Part shown: positions 54,115-64,000 of the stretch, one piece after another | How positions within the stretch are numbered: position 1 is the first letter of the stretch | Layout of the letters: each line of letters opens with the position of its first letter | Made by a program: the position numbers and the translations under genes | Assembly (NCBI RefSeq): GCF_018024495.1 | Contig: NZ_CP071696.1 | Span: 2,976,001-3,040,000, forward strand | Reading direction: 5' to 3' | Length of the DNA stretch: 64,000 bases | Source of the DNA: Agromyces archimandritae | Lineage (GTDB): Bacteria > Actinomycetota > Actinomycetes > Actinomycetales > Microbacteriaceae | The notes under the pieces: model-generated | Seen by the model: the letters and a program-made list of their open reading frames with translations, nothing else | Database searches by the model: none | What the model was told of the DNA's origin: nothing

Positions 54115-55685
54115 TGCGGATCCTCACGGCCTCCGACCGTGCTCTGCTCGTCGAGGCGGCCGACCTCGACGAGGCGATGCGGCTCAACCTCGCCTGGGAC
54201 GGCGTCCCCGGCGTCATCGAACGCATCCCGGGCGCGCGGACGGTGCTGGTGCGATTCGACCCGGTGCGCACCTCGGCGGCGGAGCTCGCGGCGGCGCTGG
54301 AGGCGAGCGATGCGGATGCCGCCCACGTGCATGCGACGGGTGAGGCCGTGGTGCCCGTCAGCTACGACGGCGAGGATCTGCTCGAGGCCGCGAGCCTCGT
54401 CGGCGTCTCGCCGGAGGAGCTCGTGCGCCGGCACCTGGCCGCGCACTGGCAGGTGGCCTTCTCCGGCTTCGCGCCGGGATTCGGGTACCTCGTCGGTGAC
54501 GATCCGCTGTTCGACATGCCCCGCCGCTCGTCGCCGCGCACGCGCGTTCCGGCCGGTTCGGTGGCCCTCGCCGGCCAGTTCACCGGCGTATACCCGCGTG
54601 AGACCCCGGGCGGCTGGCAGCTCATCGGGCGCACGGATGCGGTGATGTGGGACACCGGTCGGGATCCGGCGGCGCTGCTGTCGCCGGGCATGCGGGTGCG
54701 GTTCGAGCCGGCGGCGCGGGATGCCGTAGCCGTCGCCGAGGCCGCCGCCCCGACCGCGCCCGGCGCCCGGCCGCCCGAACCGACCGGCCGAAGCGTCGAG
54801 ATCGTCAGGCCGGGGCTGCAGACCCTCGTGCAGGACGCCGGGAGGCCGGGCCATGCGGCGCTCGGCGTGTCCGCATCCGGTGCGGCGGACCGGGTCGCCC
54901 TGCGCGATGCGAACCGCGCAGTGGGCAACGAAACGGATGCGGCCGTGCTGGAGATCGTGGGCGGGGCGGTGCTCCGTTTCCACGGCGAGGGCGCGGCCGC
55001 CGTCACCGGTGCGATCGGCGCGGCGACCCTCGTCGACGCGGCGGGGAACGAGCGGCCGGTCGGGCACGGCGTGCCCTTCGCGACGGTCGAGGGCGACGAG
55101 CTGCGCCTCGGCCACCCCGCCCGCGGCGTCCGGTACACGGTCGCGATGCGCGGCGGTCTGATCGCCCCGACCGTGCTGGGGAGCCGGGCGAGCGACACCC
55201 TCGCGGGTCTCGGGCCCGATCCGCTGACCGCCGGGTCGATCGTGTCCGTCGGCACCGCCGCCCCGAGGGCGGTGGATCCCGCTCCCATCGCCCGGCTCCT
55301 TCCGGCACCTGGCGACCTCGTCGAGCTGGACATCACGATCGGCCCGCGCGACGACTGGTTCACGGCATCTGCCCTCGACACCCTCACCTCCCAGGAGTGG
55401 GAGGTGACGACCCGCTCCGACCGGGTCGGCATCCGGCTCCACGGCCAGCAGCCGCTCGAGCGCGCGCTCGCGGGCGAACTGCCGAGCGAGGGTGCGGTCA
55501 CCGGTGCCGTCCAGGTACCGTCCGACGGGCAGCCGGTGCTCTTCCTCCCGGATCACCCGCTCACCGGCGGGTACCCGATCATCGGCGCGCTCACCGACGC
55601 GGCCCTCGACCTCGCGGCCCAGGTGCCTCCGGGCGCCCGCATCCGCTTCCGCATCGCGGGCATCGAACACGAAGGACGTCCATGA
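54114..55685 (+). CDS. pxpBC: fused 5-oxoprolinase subunits B and C (KipI-KipA)
   Basis: A 523-residue fusion. Residues 1 to about 205 are PxpB/KipI (SDRALLVEA, HWQVAFSGFAPGFGYLVGDDPLFDMPRRSSPRTRVPAGSVALAGQFTGVYP) and about 225-523 are PxpC/KipA (VEIVRPGLQTLVQDAGRPGHAALGVSASGAADR, DHPLTGGYPIIG). An Ala/Pro-rich linker joins them. In many bacteria these are separate genes; the fusion fixes 1:1 stoichiometry. The same two domains occur in urea carboxylase, which makes the adjacent biotin carboxylase meaningful. It overlaps both neighbours by 1-4 nt. Confidence 0.92.
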   Translation: MRILTASDRALLVEAADLDEAMRLNLAWDGVPGVIERIPGARTVLVRFDPVRTSAAELAAALEASDADAAHVHATGEAVVPVSYDGEDLLEAASLVGVSPEELVRRHLAAHWQVAFSGFAPGFGYLVGDDPLFDMPRRSSPRTRVPAGSVALAGQFTGVYPRETPGGWQLIGRTDAVMWDTGRDPAALLSPGMRVRFEPAARDAVAVAEAAAPTAPGARPPEPTGRSVEIVRPGLQTLVQDAGRPGHAALGVSASGAADRVALRDANRAVGNETDAAVLEIVGGAVLRFHGEGAAAVTGAIGAATLVDAAGNERPVGHGVPFATVEGDELRLGHPARGVRYTVAMRGGLIAPTVLGSRASDTLAGLGPDPLTAGSIVSVGTAAPRAVDPAPIARLLPAPGDLVELDITIGPRDDWFTASALDTLTSQEWEVTTRSDRVGIRLHGQQPLERALAGELPSEGAVTGAVQVPSDGQPVLFLPDHPLTGGYPIIGALTDAALDLAAQVPPGARIRFRIAGIEHEGRP

Positions 55686-57397
55686 AGAAAGTGCTCATCG
55701 CCAACCGGGGCGAGATCGCGGTCCGGGTGATCCGCGCGTGCGCGGAGGCCGGGTACGGTTCGGTGGCGGTCTACGCCGACCAGGATGCCGATGCGCTGCA
55801 TGTGCGGCTCGCCGACGAGGCGTTCGGTCTCGGCGGCACGACGAGCGCCGACACCTACCTGTCGATCCCGGCGCTGCTCGCGGCCGCGAAGGCATCCGGG
55901 GCCGACGCGGTGCACCCCGGCTACGGGTTCCTCTCCGAGAGCGCGGACTTCGCCCGTGCCGTCGAGGAGGCGGGCCTCGTCTGGATCGGGCCGACGCCGG
56001 AGACGATCGACGCCCTCGGCGACAAGATGACGGCCCGACGCATCGCTCAGCAGGTCGGGGCGCCGCTGGCCGCCGGCACCGACCGGCCGCTCTCGGGGCC
56101 GGCCGAGGCGGTCGCGTTCGCGGAGGAGCACGGCCTGCCCATCGCGATCAAGGCGGCGTTCGGCGGCGGCGGCCGGGGGCTGAAGGTCGTCCGCGAGCTC
56201 GATGCCGTGGCGGAGGCGTTCGAGGCGGCCACCCGCGAGGCCGTCGCCGCCTTCGGGCGCGGCGAGTGCTTCGTCGAACGCTTCCTGGAACGCCCGCGAC
56301 ACGTCGAGGCGCAGGTGCTGGGCGACGGGCGCGGCAACGTCCTCGTCGTCGGCGACCGGGACTGTTCGATGCAGCGCCGCAATCAGAAGCTCATCGAGGA
56401 GGCGCCGGCGCCCGGCCTGAGCCGCGAGCAGCGCGAGCGGATCCACGAGGCCGCCCGCAGGATCTGCGCGGAGGTGGACTACCGCGGGGCCGGCACGGTC
56501 GAGTTCCTGCTCGCCGCCGACGGCACGATCTCCTTCCTCGAGGTGAACACCCGCCTGCAGGTCGAGCATCCCGTGACCGAGGAGGTCACCGGCGTCGACC
56601 TCGTGCGCGAGCAGTTCCGGATCGCGGAGGGGAAGGGCATCTCGTTCCGGCAGACGCCCGAGCCGCACGGCCACGCCTTCGAGTTCCGCATCAACGCCGA
56701 GGACCCCGGGCGCGGATTCCTGCCGAGCCCCGGAACCGTCGACGCGCTGCGGGTGCCCGGCGGCCCCGGCATCCGCTGGGACAGCGGCATCGAGGCCGGC
56801 GATACGGTCCAGCCCGCCTTCGACTCCATGATCGCCAAGCTCGTCGTCCACGCGGACGACCGGGACGCCGCCCTCGTGCGCGCCCGTCGCGCCCTGCGGG
56901 AGCTGAGCGTCACCGGCCCCGCGACCGTCATCGGGTTCGACCGTCTCGCCATCGAGCAGGAGGAGTTCTCCACGGCCGGGTTCGCCGCGCACACGCAGTG
57001 GATCGAAACCGCGCTGATGCCCCGCCTCGAGCCGCAGCTGCGACCCGCGCCGGTGCCGGATTCGACCCTCGAGCGCATCCCCGTCGAGATCGACGGGCGC
57101 CGGGTCGTGCTCGGCCTGCCGACGAGTCTGCTCCGCGGGTTCGCAGGGGCGGCGGATGCCGGGCCCGCCCGGGCATCCACCGCGGATCCCGCCGAGCTCC
57201 GCTCGCCCATCCCGGGTGCGCTGGTGCGATGGAGCGCGGAAGACGGCGCGGAGGTCGACGCCGGGCAGCTCGTCGCGGTGATCGACGCCATGAAGATGGA
57301 AACGCGGATCACGGCGCATCGCGCCGGCACGCTCACGCATCTCGCGCGGATCGGCGCGATGATCGCGGCCGATGAGGTCATCGGGCGGGTCGAGTGA
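55682..57397 (+). CDS. biotin carboxylase with biotin carrier domain
   Basis: A 571-residue biotin-dependent carboxylase subunit. Residues 1 to about 450 are the ATP-grasp carboxylase ([59 protein letters not shown]). After a variable linker, about 495-571 form a biotinyl domain with the AMKMET motif and target Lys near 539. It overlaps the pxpBC stop by 4 nt, so it belongs to that cluster. No carboxyltransferase gene is here. By analogy with urea carboxylase, the KipI/KipA-like protein might be its partner; this is inference. An alternative is acyl-CoA carboxylase alpha. Confidence 0.9.
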   Translation: MKKVLIANRGEIAVRVIRACAEAGYGSVAVYADQDADALHVRLADEAFGLGGTTSADTYLSIPALLAAAKASGADAVHPGYGFLSESADFARAVEEAGLVWIGPTPETIDALGDKMTARRIAQQVGAPLAAGTDRPLSGPAEAVAFAEEHGLPIAIKAAFGGGGRGLKVVRELDAVAEAFEAATREAVAAFGRGECFVERFLERPRHVEAQVLGDGRGNVLVVGDRDCSMQRRNQKLIEEAPAPGLSREQRERIHEAARRICAEVDYRGAGTVEFLLAADGTISFLEVNTRLQVEHPVTEEVTGVDLVREQFRIAEGKGISFRQTPEPHGHAFEFRINAEDPGRGFLPSPGTVDALRVPGGPGIRWDSGIEAGDTVQPAFDSMIAKLVVHADDRDAALVRARRALRELSVTGPATVIGFDRLAIEQEEFSTAGFAAHTQWIETALMPRLEPQLRPAPVPDSTLERIPVEIDGRRVVLGLPTSLLRGFAGAADAGPARASTADPAELRSPIPGALVRWSAEDGAEVDAGQLVAVIDAMKMETRITAHRAGTLTHLARIGAMIAADEVIGRVE

Positions 57398-57470
57398 GGC
57401 GGGCCGTCGGCTGAGCCCCCGCGTCCGGTACGGCGACTACGCTGGAAGGATCGACGGAGAAGGAGTGCGC

Positions 57471-58556
57471 ATGGGCAGGACGGTCAGACTCGCGGTCGTT
57501 CCGGGTGACGGGATCGGCCCCGAGGTCGTCGCAGAGGGCTTGAAGGTGCTCCGCGCCGTGACCGCCGATTCCGACGTCGCCTTCGAGGAGACGCTCTTCT
57601 CGCTCGGCGCCGCCCGCTACCTCGAAACCGGCGATGTGCTGACGGATGCCGACCTCGCCGCCGTCAAGGAGCACGACGCGATCGTGCTCGGCGCCGTGGG
57701 CGGCGTGCCCGGCGACCCGCGCCTGGCGGGCGCGAACATCGAGCGCGGCCTGCTGCTGAAGCTCCGCTTCGAGCTCGACCACTACGTGAACCTGCGCCCG
57801 ACCACCCTCTACCCGGGGGTCGCGAGCCCGCTGGCCGATCCCGGCGAGGTCGACTTCGTCGTCGTCCGCGAGGGCACCGAGGGGCCCTACGTCGGCAACG
57901 GCGGAGCCATCCGCGCCGGCACGCCGCACGAGGTCGCCAACGAGGTGTCGGTGAACACCGCCTACGGGGTCGAACGCGTCGTGCGCTACGCGTTCGCCCA
58001 GGCATCCGCCCGCCGAGGCCGCCTCACCCTCGTGCACAAGACGAACGTGCTCGTCTTCGCCGGCTCGCTGTGGAAGCGGACGGTGGATGCCGTGGCCGCC
58101 GAGTTCCCGGGCGTCGCCGTCGACTACCTCCATGTCGACGCGGCGACGATCTTCCTCGTCGCCGACCCTGGTAGATTCGATGTCATCGTCACGGACAACC
58201 TCTTCGGCGACATCCTCACCGATCTGGCCGGCGCGATCAGCGGCGGCATCGGTCTCGCGGCATCGGGCAACATCAACCCCGAGGGCCGATTCCCCAGCAT
58301 GTTCGAGCCGGTCCACGGTTCCGCACCCGACATCGCCGGGAAGGGCATCGCCGACCCCACGGCGGCGATCCTGTCGATCGCGATCATGCTCGACCACCTC
58401 GGGCTCGCGACCGAAGCCGGCCGCATCCGCGACGCGGTCACCGTCGATCTCGCCGAGCGGGGCGACGCACGCCGATCCACCGCCGAGGTCGGCGACGCGA
58501 TCGCCGCCCGACTCGATCAGGCGACCCGGATCCCCAAGGAAGAAGTACAACTATGA
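57471..58556 (+). CDS. leuB: 3-isopropylmalate dehydrogenase
   Basis: Oxidative decarboxylation in leucine synthesis. The 361-residue protein has [63 protein letters not shown], the metal-binding [15 protein letters not shown] and [24 protein letters not shown] for NAD. This is the actinobacterial LeuB2 branch. AGAAGGAG precedes ATG 57471. It overlaps ilvE by 4 nt. Confidence 0.95.
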   Translation: MGRTVRLAVVPGDGIGPEVVAEGLKVLRAVTADSDVAFEETLFSLGAARYLETGDVLTDADLAAVKEHDAIVLGAVGGVPGDPRLAGANIERGLLLKLRFELDHYVNLRPTTLYPGVASPLADPGEVDFVVVREGTEGPYVGNGGAIRAGTPHEVANEVSVNTAYGVERVVRYAFAQASARRGRLTLVHKTNVLVFAGSLWKRTVDAVAAEFPGVAVDYLHVDAATIFLVADPGRFDVIVTDNLFGDILTDLAGAISGGIGLAASGNINPEGRFPSMFEPVHGSAPDIAGKGIADPTAAILSIAIMLDHLGLATEAGRIRDAVTVDLAERGDARRSTAEVGDAIAARLDQATRIPKEEVQL

Positions 58557-59659
58557 CCATCCCGCTCCCGCTCGCCACGCCGGATCTCATCTGGCAGGTC
58601 ACGCGCAACGAGCACGCGAAGCCCGCCGAGGAACGCGAGGCGATCCTCGCCGACCCCGGGTTCGGCAACCACTTCACCGACCACATGGTGGACCTGTGCT
58701 GGAGCGAACGCGGCGGCTGGCACCGCCCGCGCGTCTCGCCGTACGGCCCCATCCAGCTCGACCCCGCCGCCGCCGTGCTGCACTACGCGCAGGAGGTCTT
58801 CGAGGGCCTGAAGGCGTACCGTCACGCCGATGGCGGCATCTGGACGTTCCGGCCGTACGAGAATGCGGCGCGGATGCAGCGCTCGGCGCACCGCATGGCG
58901 CTGCCCGAGCTGCCGGTCGAACACTTCATCGAGTCGCTCAAGCAGCTCATCGCCGTCGACGCCGACTGGGTGCCCACGGCTGCCGAGACGAGCCTGTACC
59001 TGCGGCCCTTCATGTTCGCCAAGGAGGCCTTCCTCGGCGTCCGCCCGGCGAAGAAGGCCGCGTACTACCTCATCGCGAGCCCGGCCGGAGCCTACTTCCC
59101 GGGCGGCGTGCAGCCGGTGAACATCTGGCTGTCGACCGAGTACGCGCGTGCAGGCAAGGGCGGCACGGGTGCGGCGAAGGCCGGCGGCAACTACGCGTCG
59201 AGCCTGCTGCCGCAGGCCGAGGCGTACGAGAAGGGCTGCGAGCAGGTGCTCTTCCTCAACGAGGACGGCTACCTCGAAGAGCTCGGCGGCATGAACATCG
59301 TGCTCGTGAAGGCCGACGGCACCCTGCTCACCCCCGACTCCCCGTCGATCCTCGAGGGCGTCACGCGCGAGTCGATCCTGCAGCTGGCCGCCGACCGCGG
59401 CCACGCGGTCGAGCAGCGCAGGATCACGATGCAGGAATGGCGCGAAGGCGCCGAGTCGGGCGAGATCGTCGGTGCGTTCGCCTGCGGTACCGCCGCCGTC
59501 GTCGTGCCGATCGGCCGTCTGCTTGCCGAGGACTTCGAGATCCGCCCGGTCGGCGAGGAGAGCGAGCGGCTCGCACTCTCGCTGCGGGACGAGCTCACCG
59601 GCATCCAGTACGGCCGTATCGAAGACCGCCACGGCTGGATGATGCGACTCGACGCGTGA
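58553..59659 (+). CDS. ilvE: branched-chain amino acid aminotransferase
   Basis: PLP enzyme (368 residues) catalysing the last step of leucine, isoleucine and valine synthesis. [47 protein letters not shown], the PLP-Lys segment [23 protein letters not shown] and [10 protein letters not shown] are intact fold type IV motifs. Translationally coupled to leuB through ATGA. Confidence 0.96.
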   Translation: MTIPLPLATPDLIWQVTRNEHAKPAEEREAILADPGFGNHFTDHMVDLCWSERGGWHRPRVSPYGPIQLDPAAAVLHYAQEVFEGLKAYRHADGGIWTFRPYENAARMQRSAHRMALPELPVEHFIESLKQLIAVDADWVPTAAETSLYLRPFMFAKEAFLGVRPAKKAAYYLIASPAGAYFPGGVQPVNIWLSTEYARAGKGGTGAAKAGGNYASSLLPQAEAYEKGCEQVLFLNEDGYLEELGGMNIVLVKADGTLLTPDSPSILEGVTRESILQLAADRGHAVEQRRITMQEWREGAESGEIVGAFACGTAAVVVPIGRLLAEDFEIRPVGEESERLALSLRDELTGIQYGRIEDRHGWMMRLDA

Positions 59660-59759
59660 GCGCGGGCATCCGCCCGTTCTCCGAACGTCTCGGTACGCGC
59701 GCGACCACGCCGTGGGCATGGGCAAGCGTCTGATCGCCGATACGCCGTAGGCTTGCCTC

Positions 59760-60536
59760 ATGAAGGTGGCCAGGTTCAGTCGCGGCGAGGGCGTGCTCGC
59801 CTTCGGCATCGTCGATGAAGAAGAGCACGAGCTCGTCGTCCTGTCGGGCGACCCCATGTATGCGGGCTACGACCCGACGGGGGAGCGCGTGCCGCTCTCG
59901 GACGCGAAACTGCTCGCGCCCGTCATCCCGCGCTCGAAGGTCGTCGCGGTCGGCAAGAACTACCGCGAGCACGCCGCCGAGATGGGCGGCGAGGCCCCGG
60001 CCGAACCGCTGCTGTTCCTGAAGCCGAACACCTCGGTGATCGGCCCCGGCGACCCGATCGTGCTGCCGCATCAGAGCGAACGGGTCGAGTTCGAGGGCGA
60101 GCTGGCGGTCGTGATCGGCGGCATCGCCCGGAACGTCCCCGAGGACGACGCCGACCGCGTGATCTTCGGCTACACGATCGCCAACGATGTGACGGCGCGG
60201 GATCTGCAGCGCCGCGACGGGCAGTGGACCCGGGCGAAGGGCTTCGACACCTTCTGCCCGCTCGGGCCCGTCATCGAGACCGAGTACGACGTCGTCGCCG
60301 GCGAGATCGAGACGAGCGTGAACGGCGAGCGCAAGCAGGCCGGCGCCTTCGGCGACATGGTGCACCCGATCGCCTCGATCGTCGCGTACGCGTCGAGCGT
60401 GTTCACGCTGCTGCCGGGTGATGTGATCCTCACCGGCACGCCCGCCGGCGTCGGCCCGATCGTCGCCGGCGACACGGTCGAGGTGAGCGTCTCGGGGCTC
60501 GGCACGCTTGCGAACCCGGTGGTCGCGGCGCCGTAA
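59760..60536 (+). CDS. fumarylacetoacetate hydrolase family protein
   Basis: A 258-residue FAH-fold enzyme with KVVAVGKNYREHAAEMG, PLLFLKPNTSVIGPGDPI, EFEGELAVVIGG with the metal-binding Glu pair, NDVTARDLQ and LTGTPAGVGPI. Relatives hydrolyse acylpyruvates or decarboxylate oxaloacetate; the FAHD1-like length favours one of these. TAGGCT (59748-59753) is 6 nt before the ATG. The gene is a conserved neighbour of ilvE and gltX in this family of bacteria. Confidence 0.9.
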   Translation: MKVARFSRGEGVLAFGIVDEEEHELVVLSGDPMYAGYDPTGERVPLSDAKLLAPVIPRSKVVAVGKNYREHAAEMGGEAPAEPLLFLKPNTSVIGPGDPIVLPHQSERVEFEGELAVVIGGIARNVPEDDADRVIFGYTIANDVTARDLQRRDGQWTRAKGFDTFCPLGPVIETEYDVVAGEIETSVNGERKQAGAFGDMVHPIASIVAYASSVFTLLPGDVILTGTPAGVGPIVAGDTVEVSVSGLGTLANPVVAAP

Positions 60537-60605
60537 CGGGTCGCGGCGCGCCGGGGCATCCACTCGGGGCAGGCTGCCGGGCCCAGGCGGCTCGGCGTCG
60601 GCGAC

Positions 60606-61637
60606 TCAGCGGCCGATCGCGCGCGCGGCCAGTTCGACGTCCTCCTCGTCGTTCCAGACGTGGAAGGCGACCCGCGCCCGCCCCGCGCGGCCGGATGCGG
60701 TGAGGCCGGCCGCGGTGAGGAGCGCGAGCTGCCCGCCGTCCGCATCGGCCCAGGTGACGATCGCGCTCTCGCCCGGCGGCAGTCCGAGGCGCTCGCGGAA
60801 CGCGTTCGCGAGCCCGACATCGTGCGTGCGGGTCGGCTCGACGGGGGTGGATGCCGCCTGCCGCAGCGCGACCTCGGCACCGACCCACGCATGCCACGCC
60901 GGCGACACCTCGAAGCGGCGGGCGCCACGTGCCAGGTGCAGCTCGGGGCCGTAGCAGCTCGCCCACGGGTCCTCGCCGGAATACCAGCCGGCCGCGTGCG
61001 GGGTGAACTCCTCGATCGCGCGGTCCGAGAACGCGGCGAAGGCCGCCCCGCGTGGCGCCGAGAGCCATTTGTAGGCGTGGCAGACGACGAGGTCGGCCTC
61101 CAGCGCGTCGGTCGGCATCCACCCGGTCGCCTGCGTCGTGTCGACGAGCAGGAAGGCGCCGGCCTCGCGCGCGGCGCAGGCGATGGATGCCGCGTCGGCG
61201 ACCTCCCCGGTGGCGGACTGCACGAGCGAGACCGCCACCGCCCAGGTGCCCGGGCGGATCGTGTCGGCGACCGCATCGACCGGCACATGCCGCACCCCGA
61301 GGTCGCCGCGGGCGAGGAAGGGGGCGACGACCGAGGAGAAGTCGCCGTCGACGCAGACGATCTCGGCGCCGGCCGGGGCGGACGCGGCCGCGAGCGCGAT
61401 GAAGGGGGAGACCTGCGAGCCGGTCGCGACCCGCTCGGGGGAGGCGCCGAGGAGGGTCGCGGCGTGCCCGCGGGCGCGTTCGAGCAGCTGGGAATACGCG
61501 GATGCGTGCGCGGTACCCGCCGACCAGGCGGCGAGGTCCGCGGACAGGGCGTCGGTCGTCTCGCGTGCGGGGAGCCCCAGGGTGCAGGCGGCCAGGTAGC
61601 CGCGACCGGCGGCGAAGCGTGAGCGATTCGGGTGCAT
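60606..61637 (-). CDS. class V aminotransferase-like PLP enzyme
   Basis: A 343-residue fold type I PLP protein. VDTTQATGWMPTDALEADLVVCHAYKWLSAPRG includes the cofactor-binding Asp and the Schiff-base Lys, and GWYSGEDPW and AFHVWNDEEDVE match the kynureninase/cysteine-desulfurase-like group. The substrate is not clear; no active-site Cys loop typical of desulfurases is evident. It is divergent from a LysR gene 81 nt away, which probably regulates it, and convergent with the FAH gene. Confidence 0.83.
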   Translation of the reverse strand: MHPNRSRFAAGRGYLAACTLGLPARETTDALSADLAAWSAGTAHASAYSQLLERARGHAATLLGASPERVATGSQVSPFIALAAASAPAGAEIVCVDGDFSSVVAPFLARGDLGVRHVPVDAVADTIRPGTWAVAVSLVQSATGEVADAASIACAAREAGAFLLVDTTQATGWMPTDALEADLVVCHAYKWLSAPRGAAFAAFSDRAIEEFTPHAAGWYSGEDPWASCYGPELHLARGARRFEVSPAWHAWVGAEVALRQAASTPVEPTRTHDVGLANAFRERLGLPPGESAIVTWADADGGQLALLTAAGLTASGRAGRARVAFHVWNDEEDVELAARAIGR

Positions 61638-61718
61638 GCTTCGAGCTTCGCGCCGGATCATCCATGCGACAAGACGCAGTGTGCGATGGCATCCATTCGC
61701 CGAGATTATGATTCGGGC

Positions 61719-62741
61719 ATGCCGCACGACGCCATCCGCGATGCCCTGGATCTCGCGACCCTGCGCGCCGTGAGCGCCCTCGCCGAACACGGCAGCCTCA
61801 CCGCCGCCGCCGCCGCGATCGGGTACAGCCAGCCCGCGATCAGCCAGCGGTTGCAGCGATTCGAGGCCCGCACCGGCATCGCCCTCACCGAACGCGCCGG
61901 CCGCGGCCTCCGCCTCACCCACGCCGGCCGCGCCCTCCTCCGCCACGCGGTCGCGGTCCGCGGCGAACTCGACGCCGCCGCCGCAGCACTCGCCGAACTC
62001 GGCGGCCTCGAAGCCGGGCGCATCCGGCTCGCGGCATTCCCCTCGGCATCCGCCACCCTCGTGCCCGCCCTCGTCCGCATCCTCGCCGCCCGCCACCCCG
62101 GCCTCGCCGTCAGCTACGTCGAAGCCGAACCGCCCGAGGCCGTCGCCGCCGTCCGCGACGACCGCGCCGACCTCGCGATCACCTTCAGCTACCCCGGCGA
62201 CCGGCACGACCCGCACCGCGACTCCGCACGCGGGCTCGACGTCGCCGACTACGCCGAAGAGGAGGTGCGGCTCGTGCTGCCGGCCGGGCATCCCGCAGCG
62301 GATGCCGGACGCGCGGCCGGCGCCGGAGACCCGGCCGGCGCGGTCGGCACCGGCGCCTCGGCCGCGCTGCCCGCCCTCGCCGAACTCGCCGGGGAGGACT
62401 GGATCGCCGGCTGTCCGCGATGCCGCGGGCACCTGCTCGAAGTCTGCGGCGTCGCCGGCTTCGAACCGCGGATCGTGTTCGAGACCGACAACGCCGCAGC
62501 CGTCGAGGGGATGGTCGCCGAAGGCCTCGGCGTCGCCCTGCTGCCCGAACTCGCCCTGGCCGCATCCGCCCGCCGGCCGGGCGTCGTCACCCGGGCGACG
62601 GGGGAGCGGCGCACGCTCCACCTCGTGACCGCACGCGGGGCTGCACCCGCCGTGGCCGCCGCGCGGCGAGCGCTCGCCGAGGTGCGCGAGCGGGCGGGGC
62701 GGGGCGCCGGGGCATCCACACCCGAGGGATCGGTCGGCTAA
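61719..62741 (+). CDS. LysR-family transcriptional regulator
   Basis: A 340-residue regulator. The N-terminal HTH (LATLRAVSALAEHGSLTAAAAAIGYSQPAISQRLQRFEARTG) and the two-lobed ligand domain are clear. A Gly/Ala-rich insertion at about 195-220 and a GCPRCRGHLLEVC cysteine cluster near 230-245 are less usual and could sense redox or metal. A TATGAT -10 (61707-61712) is 6 nt before ATG 61719. The divergent aminotransferase gene is the likely target. Confidence 0.88.
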   Translation: MPHDAIRDALDLATLRAVSALAEHGSLTAAAAAIGYSQPAISQRLQRFEARTGIALTERAGRGLRLTHAGRALLRHAVAVRGELDAAAAALAELGGLEAGRIRLAAFPSASATLVPALVRILAARHPGLAVSYVEAEPPEAVAAVRDDRADLAITFSYPGDRHDPHRDSARGLDVADYAEEEVRLVLPAGHPAADAGRAAGAGDPAGAVGTGASAALPALAELAGEDWIAGCPRCRGHLLEVCGVAGFEPRIVFETDNAAAVEGMVAEGLGVALLPELALAASARRPGVVTRATGERRTLHLVTARGAAPAVAAARRALAEVRERAGRGAGASTPEGSVG

Positions 62742-62782
62742 CGGCCATGCGACTGGGGCCGCAGGAGGGTCGAGGTAGCGCG

Positions 62783-62814
62783 CTAACCGATAGTGCTAGC
62801 TAGCTAACGGATAG
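62783..62814 (+). promoter_or_regulatory. paired direct repeats in the gltX promoter
   Basis: CTAACCGATAG (62783-62793) and CTAACGGATAG (62804-62814) are 21 bp apart, two helical turns, with GCTAGCTAGC between them. The second copy overlaps the TAGCAT -10 (62812-62817). Such spacing fits cooperative binding of a regulator over the -35 to -10 region. No regulator is known to me. Confidence 0.5.
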
Positions 62815-62824
62815 CATTGTGGGG

Positions 62825-64000
62825 ATGCCTGAGACGCCCTTCACCACCGCCGCCGGCCGCGATATCCGTGTGCGGTTCTGCCCTTCGCCCACCGGCACGC
62901 CGCACGTCGGCCTCGTGCGCACCGCCCTGTTCAACTGGGCCTACGCCCGCCACACCGGCGGCACCTTCGTGTTCCGCATCGAAGACACCGATGCGGCGCG
63001 CGACAGCGAGGAGAGCTACGCGCAGATCATCGAAGCGCTCACCTGGCTCGGCCTCGACTGGGACGAGGGCGTCGTCGCCGGCGGCCCGCACGCGCCCTAC
63101 CGGCAGTCGGAGCGGAGCGACATCTACGCCGAGGTCATCGAGGGACTGAAGGCCGCCGGGCACGTCTACGAGTCGTTCTCGACCGCGGAGGAGATCGACG
63201 CCCGCAACGAGGCCGCCGGCCGGCCGAAGCAGCTCGGCTACGACAACTACGACCGGGGCCTCAGCGACGAGCAGCGGGCCGCGTTCCGTGCGGAGGGCCG
63301 TGAGCCGTCGCTGCGCCTGCGCGTGCCCGAGGTCGACCTCGGCTTCGACGACCTCGTGCGCGGCCGCATCGACTTCCCGATCGGGCAGACGACCGATTTC
63401 GTGCTCGTGCGCCCCAACGGCAAACCGCTGTACACCTTCGTGAACCCCGTCGACGACGCCCTCATGGGCATCACGCACGTGCTGCGCGGCGAAGACCTGC
63501 TGCCCTCCACGCCGCGGCAGATCGCCCTCTACCTCGCGCTCGTCGACATCGGCGTCACCGACTTCGTGCCGCGCTTCGCCCACCTGCCGACGGTGCTCGG
63601 CGAGGGCAACAAGAAGCTCTCGAAGCGCAACCCCGAGTCGAACCTGTTCCACCACCGCGACCGCGGCTTCATCCCCGAGGGCCTGCTGAACTACCTCGCC
63701 CTCCTCGGCTGGGGCTTCGCCGCCGACCGCGACGTCTTCAGCCGTGCCGAGATGGTCGAACGCTTCGACGTCGCCGACGTGAACCCGAACCCGGCACGTT
63801 TCGACCTGAAGAAGGCCGAATCGATCAACGGCGACCACATCCGGCTGCTCGAGCCCGCGGACTTCCGCGCCAGGCTCGCGCCCTACCTCGCCGCCGCCGG
63901 CATCATCGGCGACACCCCGACGCCCGCGCAGGACGCCCTCCTCGCCGAAGTCGCCCCGCTCGTGCAGGAGCGGATGCAGCTGCTCGGCGAAGCGCCCGGC
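62825..64000 (+). CDS. gltX: glutamyl-tRNA synthetase, N-terminal part
   Basis: Charges tRNA-Glu. The frame is open from ATG 62825 to the window edge (392 codons; full enzymes are about 490-505). The HIGH-type motif is [11 protein letters not shown] near 19-29, IEDTDAARD follows, and the KMSKS-type motif is KKLSKR near 264-269 within [20 protein letters not shown] is 7 nt before the ATG, suggesting a leaderless message. The anticodon-binding domain is cut off by the window end. Confidence 0.95.
   Translation, partial: MPETPFTTAAGRDIRVRFCPSPTGTPHVGLVRTALFNWAYARHTGGTFVFRIEDTDAARDSEESYAQIIEALTWLGLDWDEGVVAGGPHAPYRQSERSDIYAEVIEGLKAAGHVYESFSTAEEIDARNEAAGRPKQLGYDNYDRGLSDEQRAAFRAEGREPSLRLRVPEVDLGFDDLVRGRIDFPIGQTTDFVLVRPNGKPLYTFVNPVDDALMGITHVLRGEDLLPSTPRQIALYLALVDIGVTDFVPRFAHLPTVLGEGNKKLSKRNPESNLFHHRDRGFIPEGLLNYLALLGWGFAADRDVFSRAEMVERFDVADVNPNPARFDLKKAESINGDHIRLLEPADFRARLAPYLAAAGIIGDTPTPAQDALLAEVAPLVQERMQLLGEAPG

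Overview
The window is high-GC DNA (about 70% by eye) from an actinobacterium, most likely of the family Microbacteriaceae. The grounds are gene order (pncB-murI-rph-rdgB; prfB-ftsE-ftsX-smpB-ssrA; ilvD-ilvBNC-serA and leuB-ilvE-gltX), a tmRNA tag ending in DFALAA, an IdeR/DtxR-type iron box, and a strongly leaderless promoter style: about 17 genes have a TANNNT -10 element only 6-9 nt before the start codon. I cannot name the genus. No stretch longer than 300 bases lacks a feature.

0-6.7 kb: end of an unidentified gene, a DUF3039 protein, nicotinate phosphoribosyltransferase, the murI-rph-rdgB operon, a CDF metal exporter, a DedA protein and an iron-regulated heme oxygenase. 6.9-11.8 kb: tRNA-Leu, then a compact Tad pilus operon (cpaF, tadB, tadC, pilin, two TadE-like, one TadG-like). 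The first tadE has no canonical start codon and begins in a 15-bp tandem repeat. 11.8-15.5 kb: an MFS carrier and a divergent pair of mycofactocin-type oxidoreductases (SDR and NDMA-dependent alcohol dehydrogenase, the latter frameshifted) around a promoter with three palindromes. 15.5-18.4 kb: a lower-GC accessory cassette with an XRE-ImmA/IrrE protease, a PIN-domain protein and an unrecognised polytopic membrane protein. This is the best candidate here for an undescribed system.

18.5-29.4 kb: luciferase-like monooxygenase, small zinc ribbon, prfB, ftsE, ftsX, smpB, ACT/OsmC pair, ArsR regulator, tyrosine phosphatase and ssrA (tmRNA). Just after ssrA lies the scar of a lost island: the 3' end of a tyrosine recombinase, split by an IS256-family (IS1249-like) element with a perfect 8-bp target duplication, then joined abruptly to a decayed aldo/keto reductase. 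hisN and tRNA-Lys follow. 29.4-40.9 kb: ECF biotin transporter bioY-bioM-bioN, two small proteins, a TetR-MMPL-YhgE/Pip efflux operon in which the MMPL protein carries a degenerate ABC-ATPase domain, a TIM-barrel protein and a fused trehalose synthase/phosphatase.

41-64 kb: branched-chain amino acid and serine synthesis (ilvD, ilvB, ilvN, ilvC, serA, leuB, ilvE), interrupted between serA and leuB by a frameshifted drug transporter and a 5-oxoproline catabolism cluster (GntR, NRAMP-like transporter, pxpA, DUF1445, fused pxpBC, biotin carboxylase). FAH-family hydrolase, a class V aminotransferase with divergent LysR regulator, and the start of gltX end the window. Biotin uptake may supply the biotin carboxylase. 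Throughout, the 7-mer GGATGCC/GGCATCC is much commoner than expected: about 100 copies by eye against about 15 expected from base composition.
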